A stretch of DNA of 64,000 nt from the NCBI GenBank assembly GCA_013399305.1, contig VXAI01000090.1:1484095-1548094 (forward strand). Direction: 5' to 3'. The DNA is from Rostratula benghalensis (Eukaryota; Chordata; Aves; Charadriiformes; Rostratulidae). Within the stretch, counting starts at the first letter, position 1, and each line of letters begins with the position of its first letter. Positions 1-14,100 of this stretch are shown piece by piece. The notes beneath the pieces are model-generated. The model saw only the letters and a program-made list of their open reading frames with translations. It was not told where the DNA came from and did not search any database. The translations under genes and the position numbers were made by a program.

Positions 1-1406
1 TTTGAGTTCCCCAGAAAAAAAACACTTTGCAGTCAAGTTCTGCTCCTATTCTTAGCAATTTTTCAACCTTGCCCAAAAGGATGGAAGATGAGACTACTAC
101 TGAGGAGTTATATTGATGACAAATAAAACAGATAATGTCAAGTAGGAGTTTGGCTCCTACACTAACTGTCCTCACAAGTAAATATCTGAAATCATGTGTC
201 AGAAATAGAGAATTAGAGAAAGCACAAATGTTTCAAAGTAGGAGTGTAAAAACAGGTGGGGTGATGGTCTTGCATTTTGTGTTTGTGCCTTGGGTGTGTT
301 TCCTGGTGTAAAACTGAGGTTTAACCTGTATTTGGCAATCCTAGGAACAATGATATTTCTGAGACAGAGTTATAATATCCCTTGCTTGGCTCACTGCTAT
401 AAGAAAAGTGTTGGCAATATTAGGTCAGAAAATAAGAATGGATACACTGACCTGATTGGAAGCCCATCTAGCTCAATGTCTTCTCTCTGACTGTTGCCTG
501 CAGTTCAGGCTTAAGGAAAAAAAGGCCTGGGGAAGAAGATAGATATTGCTGCGCCTTCTTATTCCTCCTGGCCTTTGTGTAAATGAAAGACCTATCCACT
601 GAGGATGTATTTTCATGGTTGCTGAACTGTTTTTCCTTTTGGCATCTGGACCTTCCTGAGGCCATGAGTTTAATAATGCAATTATGTTATATAAAACCCT
701 AGCAGTTTTTATTGTGTGATAAATTCATATGGCAGTTTTAGTCTTTATACCAAGAATCCATGACATTGTAATGAAAACAGACCTTTATATATATATGCTT
801 TTCTACACAATATTGCAGTAGGCATAGTCTTGCCATAGGTACCAATGCCTCATATTTACATGGAATTTTGTACATGAATGGTTGAATTAATGTTGTTTAG
901 ACAGGCTTCGTATTGCCTCTTTTAGATGTCTATAATGTATATCTGAATGAAAAACTAATTTGAGTTTCTTGTACAATCAATTAAAAGCCAAAGAAAAAAG
1001 CACAGGAATTGTACAGCATGATTAATCTGATCCATACTAGATATTCACCTTTGAGTAGGATGAACTTTATCTCAGAAGTGCTGCTTTCTCTCTGTTGCAT
1101 ATAAAGACAGCATGACTCAGATGCAGATTTCTATTCTGGACAACTTTCATTTGGTCAGATGAATGGCACTCTTACTGAGGTCGTTCACTAGGGAAGAGAT
1201 AATAGATATAATCCTGGGAAACGATTGTGTTTTAGGAAGTTATTCACCAGGTAACAGGCTGGTAAAAGGTACTGTACTTGATATCCTTCCTTGGAGAACA
1301 TTTGGGCAAGTGGTAGCTAGACCCTCTGGGCACTAGCTAAGGTGCTTCTGCAGTAGAGAAAAAAATGGCAAAGAAATGTCATCCAATTAAACACTCTTAA
1401 GACTAC

Positions 1407-1409
<3 letters not shown>

Positions 1410-1438
<29 letters not shown>
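1410..1438. repeat. Poly-T homopolymer run
   Basis: An uninterrupted run of 29 T. No recognisable retroposon body adjoins it on either side, so it may be a simple homopolymer rather than a retroposon tail on the other strand. Confidence 0.9.
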
Positions 1439-3880
1439 CCAATGCCTGACACTATGGTGTGCCCACACATATTTTTTTTGTTTTGTGAAGTTGTCTATAA
1501 TCTCAAGAGAGACCATTCCTGGGATGTTGTAAGTGCTTCATTTGGACTGTAAATAAGGTTCCCAGCACTGTGTCTCTTAAAAGGTCGCCCAGAACATTTT
1601 GATTAATGCTATCTTGTTTATATTTGGCAGCTAGCAAAAGCAAGGAAAAGAGAATTAAAAAAAAGAAAAAAGCAAAGCAAAGTATAAAACCCACTTTCCT
1701 CCTAAAGCAACATGGAGGCCAAATGTTATCCTCACAAACACACGCTGTGCAATGGGATGGAGAATAAGAGATGATCCCAGTGCCAGGGGAAGAGGAGAAT
1801 TGGTCCCTGCACCCAGGAGATAGTGAGCATCAGCTTGCAAATGCCTTGGTGGTGTGCATTTAGCTGCGAGCTTGCCATCTCAAACCCCCTCCAAAAATCT
1901 GATCTCCCTGACGGCTGCAGAATCTGTTGCTGCCATACCACACGCTGGCACAAACATACTGCCTTGTGATTGATGTTGCCCTTTTGATGTCAAGTCTTTC
2001 CTGATCCTGATGCCAAATCCATAGTGTTTGATTCCGCTAGGTAATTGGAAATGATATTTTGATTTAAACTATTTGCCAGTGAAAAGATAGGAGAGGAAAA
2101 ATGAGCCAAAGACAGAAAACCATCCTGGACTGAGACAAAAAGTAAGCATTCAAGAACCTCTAACATTTGACTCTTACCCTGATTTTGCAGTTTTTTTAAC
2201 TAACAGCACAAGATGTTTAGTTTCTATTAGTGCTTTCTGGCATTCTTGTACTATGCTTTCTTCAAAACAAACAAAAAAGACATTCATGCTCATTTCTTGG
2301 TTGTTCTGGCATTTAAACATTCCTTCCCACAGAAATTTCAGGTTCCAGCATGAGACTTCAATACACAAATTGTAAAGAAACTATCAGAGTACAACTTTAA
2401 GTTCAGTTAAGGCCTATGCTGTGAATTTTTCACGTGGAAATCAAGCTCTAGGTGTTTGAGACCTACAGGAGTTTTCAATATTCTACATGCTAGTCTTCAG
2501 GAATAATCAAAGATATGAGAGTTAGCAGGCCCTGGGTTACAATTCATTTTCCTCCTAATAATTTAGAGACTGATCTTGCTTTAATTGCCCAATCTTCTTT
2601 TCCTAACATTGGAAATTTAGAAATTCTTATTTTAGTTAGTTAATGTATCCAGTCAATAGGTTGTGCTTCATCTTGCCTGAGTTTAGACAACTGCATTTAC
2701 ATCTGAACGGGCTGTCTAGACTCCTGTTGTAATCAGTGGGTAGAAATAGGGACTTCTTGGGTATTATCTCTGATGTAGTTCAGATGCCTATCTTATGGTA
2801 TTTTCTAAGAGATGCCTATTTTCTCTGGCTATAATGGAGGCTTGAGCAAGCTTAAATGTAGATGTGGTAAGTACTTCCATTTCCTTAACTATTTCTACAG
2901 GAAACTGCAATTTAAGTCTGCAGAAACTCTGGCTTTTCAGATTTCTTTAAAATGCTGTTTGATTGCCTTCTGAATTATTTCATTCATTGCTCAGAGGTGT
3001 CTTTAGTGTAGAACAGACATATCAGCTGACAAACCAAAATTTTAGCTGGGAAGTTCAAGATGCAAACAAGTGAAAAAGCAGATAAAATTTAGACCAAAAT
3101 CTGGGCAAAGTACCAAGAAGTGACATTCCTACTCATGTGAAAAGTGTTAGACTATTTTAAGAGCCACTCTTTTTGACTGATAGCACAGCACGTTTCAATC
3201 TAAAAGAGGACTTTCAGCATGTTAAGTATGTCAGTGGCATTTATTATCTTCTGTGCTTTTGCCTTTCTTTAATGTTTTCTTAAGTAATTCTTTCACACAA
3301 CCCGATTAAATATTGAATTGCATCGTGAAGATCTTTAGGGTACCTTTCTCAAGACAAGAAAGCCCTGCTCATGTTTCTCACTTGAACAATAAAGGATAAA
3401 GTTATTAGGAAAATGTTAAATTTCTATTGTTAATTATGTGAATTTAAGTGCTGCAGGTTTCAAGTTGTAATAACCATAGCCCCCTCCTGACTGGGAACAG
3501 TGTCATTTGGACATCACTACTTTAGTGGGTTTGATCTCCACAGTTTGTGTATACCTTCATTGTCTTATAGTCCTGGAATTTTACTCTCTTTGCTGTGTTT
3601 GTGAATTCAAGATGGCCTCTGTGATTTAGTAGTTACTAGTCAGGAAGGAAAAAAAGGGTGAAGTGACACAACGTGTCTAGAGAGGGTGCAATCAGCCATT
3701 CAGAAAAAGTTTTGTTATGGGATAAAAGAATCTGTTTTCCCCTTGGAAACTCTGTTTGGTTTTGGGAAAACAGAATTTAGAAATATGGATAAAAGGTTTT
3801 AAATACCAATGGGATGCATTGCATAGACTTAATAAATGCTTTGCTCCCTATAATAATTTGTCAGAAGGAGATACAAAGTA

Positions 3881-4596
3881 GAATCATAGAATTGTCTAGG
3901 TTGGAAGGGACCTTTAGAATCATCTGGTCCAAGCATCAGACTAACTCTGATAAAAAACCATCACTAAACTGTGCCACTAAGCACTATGTCAACCCATCTT
4001 TTGAATACCTCCAGCGATGGTGCCTCAACCACTTCCCTGGGCAGCCATTTTCCAATGTCTGATAATCCTGTCAGTGTAAAAATTTTTTCCTAATATCCAA
4101 TCTGAACCTCCCCAGGCGTGACTTGAGGCCATTTCCTCTTGCACTATCACTTGTTACTTGGGAGGAGAGGCCAACCCCTGCCTCTCTACAACCTCCTTTC
4201 AGGGACGTATAGAGAGCAATATGGTCTCCCCTCAGCCTCCTTTTCTCCAGGCTGAACAGCCCCAGCTCCCTCAGCCTCTCCTCGTAAGACTTATTCTCCA
4301 GACCCCTCGCCAGCTTTGTTGCCCTTCTCTGGACCATCTCCAGCACCTCAATGTCTTTTTTGTGGTAAGGGGCCCAAAACTGGACACAGTACTTGAGGTG
4401 GGGACTCAGCAGTGCTGAGTACATGGGGATAGTCACCTACTGAGTCCTACTCACCACACTGTTCCTGTTACAGGCCAGGATGCTGCTGGCCATCTTAGCC
4501 AGCTGGGCACACTGCTGGCTCATGTTAAGCCAACAGTTGACCGACACCCTCAGGTCCTTTTCTGCTGGGCAGCTCTCCAGCCACTGCTTGGGCTGC
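3881..4596 (-). mobile_element. CR1 LINE, 5'-truncated, minus strand
   Basis: The left edge is the reverse complement of the CR1 3' terminus (gaatcatagaattgtctagg), followed by the conserved 3' region and then the C-terminal part of the CR1 ORF2 reverse transcriptase. On the minus strand the protein shows the family signatures [22 protein letters not shown] and [17 protein letters not shown]. Above about 4437 the frame is interrupted, but it continues as the region just upstream in the RT (the cognate of MSQQCAQLAKMASSILACNRNS). Most of ORF2 and all of ORF1 are absent, the usual 5' truncation of CR1. The element is non-functional and lies upstream of the first recognised MLIP exon. Confidence 0.9.
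4071..4436 (-). pseudogene. CR1 ORF2 reverse transcriptase C-terminal remnant
   Basis: A 121-codon open frame inside the minus-strand CR1. It encodes only the thumb and C-terminal tail of the non-LTR reverse transcriptase: the [10 protein letters not shown] motif, the [17 protein letters not shown] segment, and an RDIRKKF-like stretch close to the 3' end. The palm domain with its catalytic FADD motif is missing, so it cannot act as a polymerase. The opposite strand has an overlapping 86-codon frame that is only a shadow. Confidence 0.85.
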
Positions 4597-7349
4597 AGAG
4601 AATTTTCTGCTCCTTTTTCATGAAAGTGAGGGACACAAATATGTGGAAATGTCCCACTCTCATTGCTTCAGTTTCACTTAGCTTCATAATGTACAAAGCC
4701 CACTGAGTATGAATTGAAGCAGTATAATTATGCAGGAACTCTGCATAATTTCTTGCAAGAATTTACTGGAATTACAGCATCAGAGGAGCCAGTTGATTGT
4801 TCTGAATTAGTTTTCTGTCTCTGTTAGAAAAACATAATGCAGAATAATTCAGTTCTAAAAAAAAAAGTGCCTTGCAACAAAAAATCTCAACAGAAAAAGT
4901 AGCTTTTTTAAACAAAGAATAACTTCACAAAGGACACTGCACACAAATAAAGCAGTACACAAATAAATGCAGTAAGGACATTCTTGTGTTGGAAGGGAGG
5001 AGTACTAGTCTGTCTCGCCTGATAGATCTTAGTAATGCACGTAGCCACACTGTGCTGCATCACCAAGAGTGATGTACTCTACAAACCTGAAGACTTCCCA
5101 ACAAGAAAGAATGAAACATCTTATATGCAAGGGTGATCTGAAGTGTCACTTGCCTAAGGCCACACAGTGACAGAGACAGGAGGGAAATTCATGAGATTTG
5201 TCGAAGATATCGACCATGGTACTCCTAGAGCACCATTTAGTAGTCGTGACTGAACCAGATACTCTGCCTTATTGCACCTGGTCTAGGATTAATCTGTTTT
5301 CCTTCATGATATATACTTATTGGGATGAACTCTGGAATCATTGGCAGTACTTTTATGTTGGTAGACTATTTCACACAGAGGGAACTTAATTCTTCAAGGG
5401 AAAAATCTAACTTACTTAAGGAAAAACAAAAAGCTGGGCACTTGCACTAAGAAGAAAAAGCACATCACCTGCAGACAAGGAGTCGGGCTGGAGGGGAGCT
5501 GTGCCTGCAGGCAGGGGAGGTTTGGGAAGGGAGCTGATGCTTCTGTCAGCCACATTGCTCTCTGGATTGCATGTTCTGCAAATCAAGGTGACTCAACCAG
5601 GCAATTGCTTGAAGTTAAGTAGTATGAAGTGGAAACACATATATATAAACCTATTAGTCTCAGTTTGCTTTGGTCAGAATTTATGTAAAAAAAAAAAAAA
5701 TCAGTTTTACTGAAAGCTGATGTGGAGCTATTTCAGGCTCTCTAGAAAATTCTGTACCTCCACTTAGCCGTAAAGTGCATGGAAAGCTTCACCCCCCTGC
5801 ATACTCCCACCCTGCCATTGTAAAAGGCATCCACATGTATATAACTCAGAGGCACAAGGGAACTCTTGGAAGGACACATTAATTTCCTTCTGCCTTCACA
5901 ACCTGATCCTTATGAACAACACAATGGCTTAGCATGATGCATGCTACTGGCAAAGAGTAGGGACAGCTGGGCAAAAGTCCCAAACCTTTTTTAATGTCAG
6001 TGGAAAGCAATCATGTGCCCCGCAGGGCTGGTGGAGGCATTGGTGGGGTACATGACTTCCCAGAGTGCTGAAGGGCTTCCCAGCATGGTCTTTCCCAAGC
6101 AGAACCAGTACATTCAAATCCTTGCCTTTGGTGATTAAATTCAATTCAACATTAACGGAGTAGAGACAGTAGCCATGTAAGGAGACAAAAAATATTTAAG
6201 AAAGGAGAGGGCACAAACCTCAGCAGTAAATCCACAGCCATATCAGCTTTGACAGTTAAAACCAAGCTGCAAGTGAATAAGGATTCACATGGCAGCTGCC
6301 CATATGGTCCTCAGTGACTGTGTTTGAGAATTACTTCTTTAGACAGACACATAGACTAATGAACTTGCCAGTCTTCTTTTGAGAAGAGATTTGCAGGCAT
6401 GCAAACTCTCCTGGCAATGCTTTCAGAGACAGATAAGATGAAAATGATACCAAATGCTATTGAATAGCCTAGTCTGGCTGAACAGCCTTTCTGCTACTCA
6501 GTACCACAGCCCTTTCTATGCACAGTACATAGAGAATATCTGGGCTGTGTTAGGATGTACAAGGATTTATCTCAAGTTTTTTAACTAACAAGAGGTACTG
6601 AACATCTCCAGGGCCCATTGTACACCACTGCGCAGAAGCACTTAGTACTGTCATATCAGAGCATCATACGTTCATTGACTGGCTTGCTCTTAGGCTTGGG
6701 TTGCTCTTCTCTCCAACCCCTGAAAACTCTGTTCTGAAGATCCTAGAAACCTCAGGATAATGTGTCAGCCATGTATCAAAGCAGTCATTGTAATAATATG
6801 GCATTTAGGTTGTTTTTAGTCTGTTTGGTCTAAAATAAATCCGGTGTCTTCCTATTTATTTTCCAGGTTTATATCACAATTATTTAACTAGAGATGGCAA
6901 AACAACCAAACAAAAAAAAGTGAATGGCGCTACTGACCATAGTTGCAAGCTGGCTTACTGCAGTGCAAGGCATTGAACAGTTTCCTACTCTGGGACCTTA
7001 GCTGAAAAGCCTTTCACATCCAGAGTAAGATTGAGGCAGAATTTAAATGTCTCCATCTAAATTCTGTAAAAGCTCTTTTTTGAGCTTCCTTCAAGTAATG
7101 GGCAACTATTAACAGGGCATTCAGGGGTTTTATGTATTAAAGTTTTCCAAGCATATCAATTTCACCCTCAATGACTTATTTTTACAATATACTCTGAGTA
7201 TTTTAGTGCCTGTCCGAAACCATAGCCTTGTCACAAATTCAGAAAGCGGGAGTTATGTTGACAATTCCTCTGATCCTATAGGTTTGATCTAAGCCCACCT
7301 CACAGAACACAGATGCATGGGGTGGCCATTTCTGTGTAATACAAAGGGA
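4597..7349. other. Non-coding, no recognised element
   Basis: Between two CR1 copies I see a poly-A run near 5687-5700 and otherwise unique-looking sequence. Frames of up to about 70 codons occur near 5501 and 5944, but none has splice context, codon bias or family motifs I can recognise. Confidence 0.5.
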
Positions 7350-8158
7350 AAGGGAGGACACACTAGAGGGAAGGGACACACTGGAGGGAAGAGATACCAT
7401 CCAGAGGGACCTGGACAGGCTTGTGAAATGGGCTTGTGTGAACCCGGCCAAGTGCAAGGTTATACATCTGAGTCCTAGCAATCCCAGCCACAGATACAGA
7501 TCAGGTGGGGAATGGAGTGAGGGCAGCCCTGAGCAGAAGTACTTGGGGATGTTGACGGACAACAAGCTTGACATGAGCTGGCAATGTACCCTTGTGGCCT
7601 AGAAAGCCAACCGCATTTTGAGCTGCATCCATAGTGTGGCTAGCAAGTTAAGGAAGGTGATTTTACCCCTCTACTCTGCTCTCTTGAGACCCGACTTGGA
7701 GTACTACGTTCAGGAAGGACAAGAACCTGTTGGAATGGGTCCAGTGGAGGGCCACAAAGATGATCAGAGGACTGGACCATGTCTCCTATGAAGACAAGCT
7801 TTGAGAGATTTGTGGTTGTTCAGCCTGGAGAAGGCTCTGGGGAGACCTTATAGCAGCCTTCCAGAACCTGAAGGGGGCCTACAGGAGAGATGGGGAGTGC
7901 GTCTTTATGTGGGAGTGTGGTGATAGGATGAGGGGTAATGGATTTTAAACTGGAAGAGGAGAAATTAATATTAGATACTAGGAAGAAATTATTTAATGTG
8001 AGGGTAGTGAGGCCCAGAGAAGGTGTGGAAGTGTTCAAGATCAGGCTGGACGGGGCTTTGAGCAACCTGGTCTAGTGGGAAGTGTCCTTGCCCATGTCAG
8101 GGGGCTTGGAACTAGATTATCTTTAAGGTCACTTCCATCCCAACCCATTCTATGATCC
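7350..8158 (+). mobile_element. CR1 LINE, 5'-truncated and frameshifted, plus strand
   Basis: The plus strand reads as CR1 ORF2 after the catalytic region: [20 protein letters not shown], then the cognate of LGMLTDNKLDMSWQC, then [17 protein letters not shown]. Several frameshifts and stops follow. The 3' region ends in the CR1 terminal block (acttccatcccaacccattctatgatcc) at about 8158. Only the last quarter or so of a full element is present. An 18-bp tandem duplication at 7358-7393 sits at its 5' edge. It is a dead insertion. Confidence 0.88.
7358..7393. repeat. 18-bp tandem duplication inside CR1
   Basis: Two 18-bp units (acacactagagggaaggg and acacactggagggaagag) sit head to tail and differ at two positions. 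Most CR1 copies have one such segment just before the IQRDLDRL block, so this is probably a local duplication at the truncation point or after insertion. Confidence 0.75.
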
Positions 8159-11100
8159 TTTGAAAGGAGTAGTCATTGGTCCCTTTTAGAAGATGTCGTA
8201 CTGTGGTGGGGCTGGTGGGCCTCCAGCATCCTGGAGACCCAGTCATTGAATAATTTGTTTAAACTAGCGTTAAGATGCACCCCCAAACCCAAGTCTCACC
8301 TTGTATTAAGAATGTGTCCCTGTATTAAGAATGTGTCAGCAGACAAAAAGCGATTATAAATATATATTTTCTGAATATAAAGAAGCCATAATAGAAGAGG
8401 GAGCAAACATTACTTCTTGCAAGAACAGCCTTTCACCTGGTGGCTGAGAAATACCCGAGTTTAAGTTTTTTCAGGCAGACTTTGTTCAGAAAGCCTTTTT
8501 TAAAAGGAAAAGCAACTGCCTTTATTGCATACTTGCCTTAGTGTTTAGTATTGTAACCGTCTCTATGTTGCCAGTCTCATCCCTAGTGTAATAGAAAGAA
8601 TACTTGAGCACTCTACACTTGCAGTTGAATCAAACAAGTGTGATATTTGAGCTTTAACTACTTCCCTGTGTTATTAAAAACATGATCTTTGAAGTTTGAC
8701 ATAGTGTTCCGGGGGTTTATTTCACAGTGATAGATGGCAGTGGGAAATATTTCCTGATAGCCATCTGAAATATGTTACTGTTCCTTTCCACCCTCCCCAC
8801 CCCCCAGGGAATGGTGTGATATGTTATATAGTGTTCTGTACATCAACACATAGCATAGACAATAACAAGGCTGAAATTGATCACTAGGTGATCACTCACT
8901 TAACCCAGACCTCATCAGGTAGTCTCAGTTCTTTATGTTAATAAACAAAATTTTCTTTTCCTTTTGCAATTAATCATCCCAAAGGAGTTAATGTTATGGT
9001 GATTTTGTGGCGAAAAAGTAATTTGTTATTTCTTTCTGTATCACATTTGATGTATAGTTTAGGATTTGTCTACAAATCATAGGGACTGAATCAAAGAATA
9101 CAGTATCATTAATATTTCCTTTTCTGTGTCATGCCATTTTTCAGTTTTGAGCCTATTTAATTTAATTTAAAGTTTTGTTTCATTATGGTACTTATTGCAT
9201 ATATGTGTTTTAGAAATGCCTTTATACAATTAAAGTTCACCAAGGTGCAGTAATATTAATACTTATTTACATATATAAACATGTTTAGAGATATTGGATA
9301 GACAGATCTTTGAGGCTATTGCCTTTATACCATTGGTATTCTATATCACTAGGAATGTACTTCACTGGCAGTTATCAAAAAACCCATCATTTCCAGAACA
9401 GGCAGAGAAATATAATTGCTTTTTCAATATTGTGTAAGGTAAGCTCAAGGGCTCTCAGTGTATTTTATTAGAGTTGCAGTTGATTGATGGAGATTAACCT
9501 TATGCTGTTTGTTGTAAACCTAAAATCTGGTCTTAGATTGTATTTAGTACAAAGACTACTGCTGCAATTTATTCATACAAACTTAGTGAGTTAGGTTTTT
9601 TTTTTCATGGTTAAGCAGTCATTTTAGAATCTATAATATATAGTATAGAATCCATAATATATAGAATGTATAATAAATTAATATATTACTTCCGACCATC
9701 TACAATATTTATGTTGCACTTCCAGTCACCACAAGACATGCTGTTCCTAATTTTGGACAGCACAGAGAAAATATCTTGCAAGTTAACTGCATTTGAACCC
9801 TTTAAAGTACTAACTTCTTGAAGGAATATTATCATTAACATCTTTATCAGTGATTCTTCAAGTCTTTTAGTACATGTCATATAGTTCTTAAGGAGATGGA
9901 TATTCATGCCAAAAATAATCATTAAAAATGTATTGTTGTTCTGGAGTCTCATGCAAAGACTAAGCTATAATGTATATTTTACACTTAGTTCTGAAGGTTG
10001 CTCAATAGTAATGTCTAGCTTTGTTTAGAGTGTAGGCTTCTGTCTTATATTTTGGGAAGATCTTGGCCGTGATTTGACTAGGTTTCTGTTAGAAGATCCC
10101 ACTGCAATAATTTCACAGTTAAAGGAAAATTAGTATCTAAGTAGAGAGAAATAATATGACAGAAGACATTCTAAATTCACCCTGTGTTTTCTTTTCTCAT
10201 TAGAGAACAACAATAGATCTCCATTTGACCTTACATAAATATTTTCATTAGAGTTCTTTGGACAAAATTTGAAAGCATGTTATTTCTTCATTGAAATCAA
10301 TAGCAAAATCTCAGAGGCACATCTGGTCTCAGGCCTTCCCATTCTACCTGCCTCCACCTCAGAACTCATTCACTGGTTTGGGCAGACACATTGCTACGTT
10401 GGCACTGTTCCATCCGAGAGACACACAAACATGCTGGTTAGTGACTAGGATGTTAGCATCTGCTACTACCACTGTAGGTAATATTCACTGAAGCTCATTT
10501 GCGTGGAGATAAGACACCAAGGAACCCTTCCAAGTTGTTGGAAACACTAGGAACTAGTCTATCCTGAAGGTGATACCAAGGCAGAGAAAAACTGCTGTCA
10601 TTCATACTATTTTTTTAAGAGGTATTTTTATTTTGTGAAGCCTGTCACAGCTGGAAAACAGTAGTTAGGCTAGAATGATGGTACAAAAGGGTTTTTTAAA
10701 ATCTCCTTTAATGAAAAATGCAACATCTCTTGCATATTTTTCTACCAGAGTTATTTAACTCATAAAACTTCACTGGCAGCAAATCTGTAAAATTACTTCA
10801 AGGTCTTGTGCAGATTATTAAATATTTCTATTATACTGTGATTAATAGGTGCTATATATGGTACTACGAAGCTGAGTTATTTTCCTAATACACAAACTTT
10901 GAATGTCCAACTGCAATCATAAGATCTACATTTGAAGGAATCTTAGTTTTCTTGTAATGCTTAAAGGTTTACTATTTACTCATTGGCTTCTTAGATGGCC
11001 TCAGTTCTCAACTTTCCATAGCAGAGCACGCTGATTAGTGTTTTCAAAAAAGGTTTGACAAAAGTTAGGTTGATGCTGGCAGAGAGAGGTGCATAGCATA

Positions 11101-14100
11101 CGTGGAGCATTATCACTACACATTTTAGCTGTTGACAGTGACAGAAGCAAGCTGACATTAATGCATCCTGATAAGTGATCCTGCTATTCCTAGTGTCACT
11201 TTTTATCATCTACTACTCAAAACATAGACCTAGGACTCTGATTTGATGTTATAATAAGTTTGGCATGTATTAACATACATATCACTTTGACTTCTTCATG
11301 ATTTCTTCCTTGACAGGAGCATTATTACTGTATATTTCTTCAGTTCACTTGTTAGCATTGCCCTTAACATCTCCTTCAGAAGGCAATAAACTGATTTTGT
11401 TTTGCCTTTTTCATTTTTTAATGGTAGAGATAGAATTTATTGGTTTGGATATGAAATGCCTTATAGGTAACATTTTTTTTATGGGTAACTGTCATAGATT
11501 TAATTTCATTCCCAGCAATTCAAGATGTTGCGAACAGATCTAATGTCATTCCAGGTTGCTGCTTCTTTCAAAGAGTACAAACTCATTTGGATGTTTCCAT
11601 CAAAGCTAAATGCCTGGAAAAGACACATTTTTTGTTGAAAATGGAATTGTGATATTGCTTATGTAATGACAGGTTTGTCTTTAAGATGTGCTAATCATTT
11701 CATTGCAATTGAAAATTAATTAGAGGATGATAACTTCTGAACATGAATGGCCAGTATTAAAATAGTAGGTTGATTTTAACAGTGACATTATGGAAAAAAC
11801 ACACTGCTAACTGCATGACCATAAAGTACAGGAACTTGAGGAGAATATGACTGGCATGGATTCTGAACGGATGGTGGGGTTCTGAGTTGTGAAGGTTTGA
11901 TGTGCTCAAGTCCATGATGACTTACCCCTCTAGATCTCACTGGAATTCATTTGTCCATAGATTTTTATCTTATTTTCACCATGTGGGTAATGAAGAATGA
12001 TAAAGTAAGTGTGGGGTTTCTCTAGATCATAAACAGTCCAGGAGCACAAGAAATTTGAGCAAGAAAGAGCTTTTGTGATAACTGAGAGGTACTTGCTGGG
12101 AGCTGTGAGTCATTTGTGGTGGAACCTCAGTGGCTTTTAGTTCGGCATTGCCTTTGCAGCATTAATCTTCAGGTGTTTTAGGGATCTCTTGCAATCCCTG
12201 AGCAGTGCTATATGCCTGCACCTTCTACAGCCTGTGGGGTCATGTTTAAAGGAAAGGATGGAAGCAGCTCCCACTGTGCTTCACACCATTTGGATGGGAG
12301 CCACTTTTGTGCAGAGGATGAGTCATTTGCTTAGCACAGAGCTGCTCTGTACTTATTAAGTGATGTGGTTCACAATTAACCTGAGTTTTGCATAGCTGCT
12401 GACCCAGGTTGGCTCAGGTCTCCTGAACTCATCAGCTTAAGCGGGGGTCACTCAGTAGTCAGCCAAGAAAGTTATCACTCCAAAGTCATGATAGGGAGTT
12501 GCCTCAGGGATCTATCGGGAAAATCCAGCTGTAGAAAAGAGCCTGAGCCCCGTCCCTGAAGAGAGGTCAACATCTGACATTGCAGCTCACCTTGTTCAGC
12601 ATTCTCAGCTGTGACTCTTTCCAAATTTAGGCCTCTAATCAGATATCGGTTTCTTATGAGAATGAGACCATAAAAGCTACCTTGCTGAATCAACAGGAGT
12701 CCTCTTTTGTTCGATGTCCCGTTTCAGGCCATGACTGATAGCTGACACCTAGAGAAAAGTGCGTGGAAGGGGCGAGCATTCCAAACTGAACTCACATCTC
12801 TTCAATTACAATACCATGTCATTAGGCACAGTCTATGTGAGTGAGTTTATCTGACTGAAATTCTTTCATGTTGTTTAACTCATTAAATATTCACTGGGCT
12901 AGAGTGGAGAACTAAATTGTCCTTTTCATTCCCATGTCCTGATGATCAGCTACTCCTTAGCTGTTTCTGCATTGCCCTAAATATTAATGATTTATGTGGA
13001 ATTTTTTGTAGGATTTCTATGTATTTTTAAATGAATCTATCTGTGCTTCTTTATACTAAATTAGTTTTTATTGGTATTTCAAAATTTTTCTTTCTGAATA
13101 TTCTTATTAAGGGCTTTTGTATTCTTGAATGATTCAATTCTCCTCAGAAAAATTTAAGAACCTTAATGGTCCTTAAAATATTCTTAATTTTGAACAGAAT
13201 TTAGCTGAGTGTTTGAAAAACTTTCACATTTGATAGCAAGAACAAACAACAAACTAATATTTGCTGTCTGTTTTGCACACTGTCTTTTTCTGCTGCAGGA
13301 GTAAACGGCATTCTTTGCATATTCCTAAAAAACCTTGTGCCTTTATTTTATTTTAGATTTCATTTTGCAATAATCATATCTGTATTTTATAATGAAAAGA
13401 TTTATGTCTGTGCATTAAATGAGCACTCATAAGCTCCCAGAAGGTATGTGTTTGATAACGTGGTTGACAGACATTGTGTGGGTGCTGTGAAAGTGTGAAC
13501 TCAGTCTGAATAGGGAGGGAACATGAAGCCCTACCAGAGGGTTTAGCTTGCCAATCGGTTGCTATGAGGGATACAGCCTATAAAAATTCTTACCCAGAAT
13601 ATACTTTCTTAGTATGTATTTGCATACTAGTTGTTTTAAAGTGGTGACAAACAGCCAAAAACCCCTAAATAAATTAGAAGAGATGGAGAATTCAGTGCTG
13701 CTGCCTAAAAAATCCTGCAAAAGAGTTTTTTGTGATGTTTCAAGCTTGTTTTACCAGATATAAGAGGGCACATGATTGCAAGTGTTATACCTTGTTAGTG
13801 GTTGCTAAACCACTGCTGTCCAGGGAAGAAGTAGTAGTACGGTATTTAAATAAACCCATTTTCTTCACAGTCATTTTTTTATTTTGCAGTTATAGATGTC
13901 CAACAGCCCTTGGATGGTTGGGTCACTATCTGGTAGCTCCACTGACAGATAATAACCTTTTAAAATAGACTCACAATCTTGTTCAAGTATTTCATGAGAG
14001 ATAAGCTAAGTTTGGACTTCTGAAGTGTGTCATCTAGGTAATTATGAGGGCTGAAACAAGCTGATCATTTATTATTTGATCTTTTGATGTGATACTGCAT

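Noticed and set aside
1410..1438. Poly-T run as the tail of a minus-strand retrocopy
   Set aside because: The adjacent sequence on the expected side has no recognisable gene or SINE content; bird genomes have few such retrocopies because CR1 does not use poly-A.
5944..6144. A 66-codon minus-strand frame as a possible processed pseudogene
   Set aside because: I could not match it to any protein family, and no poly-A tail or target duplication is evident.
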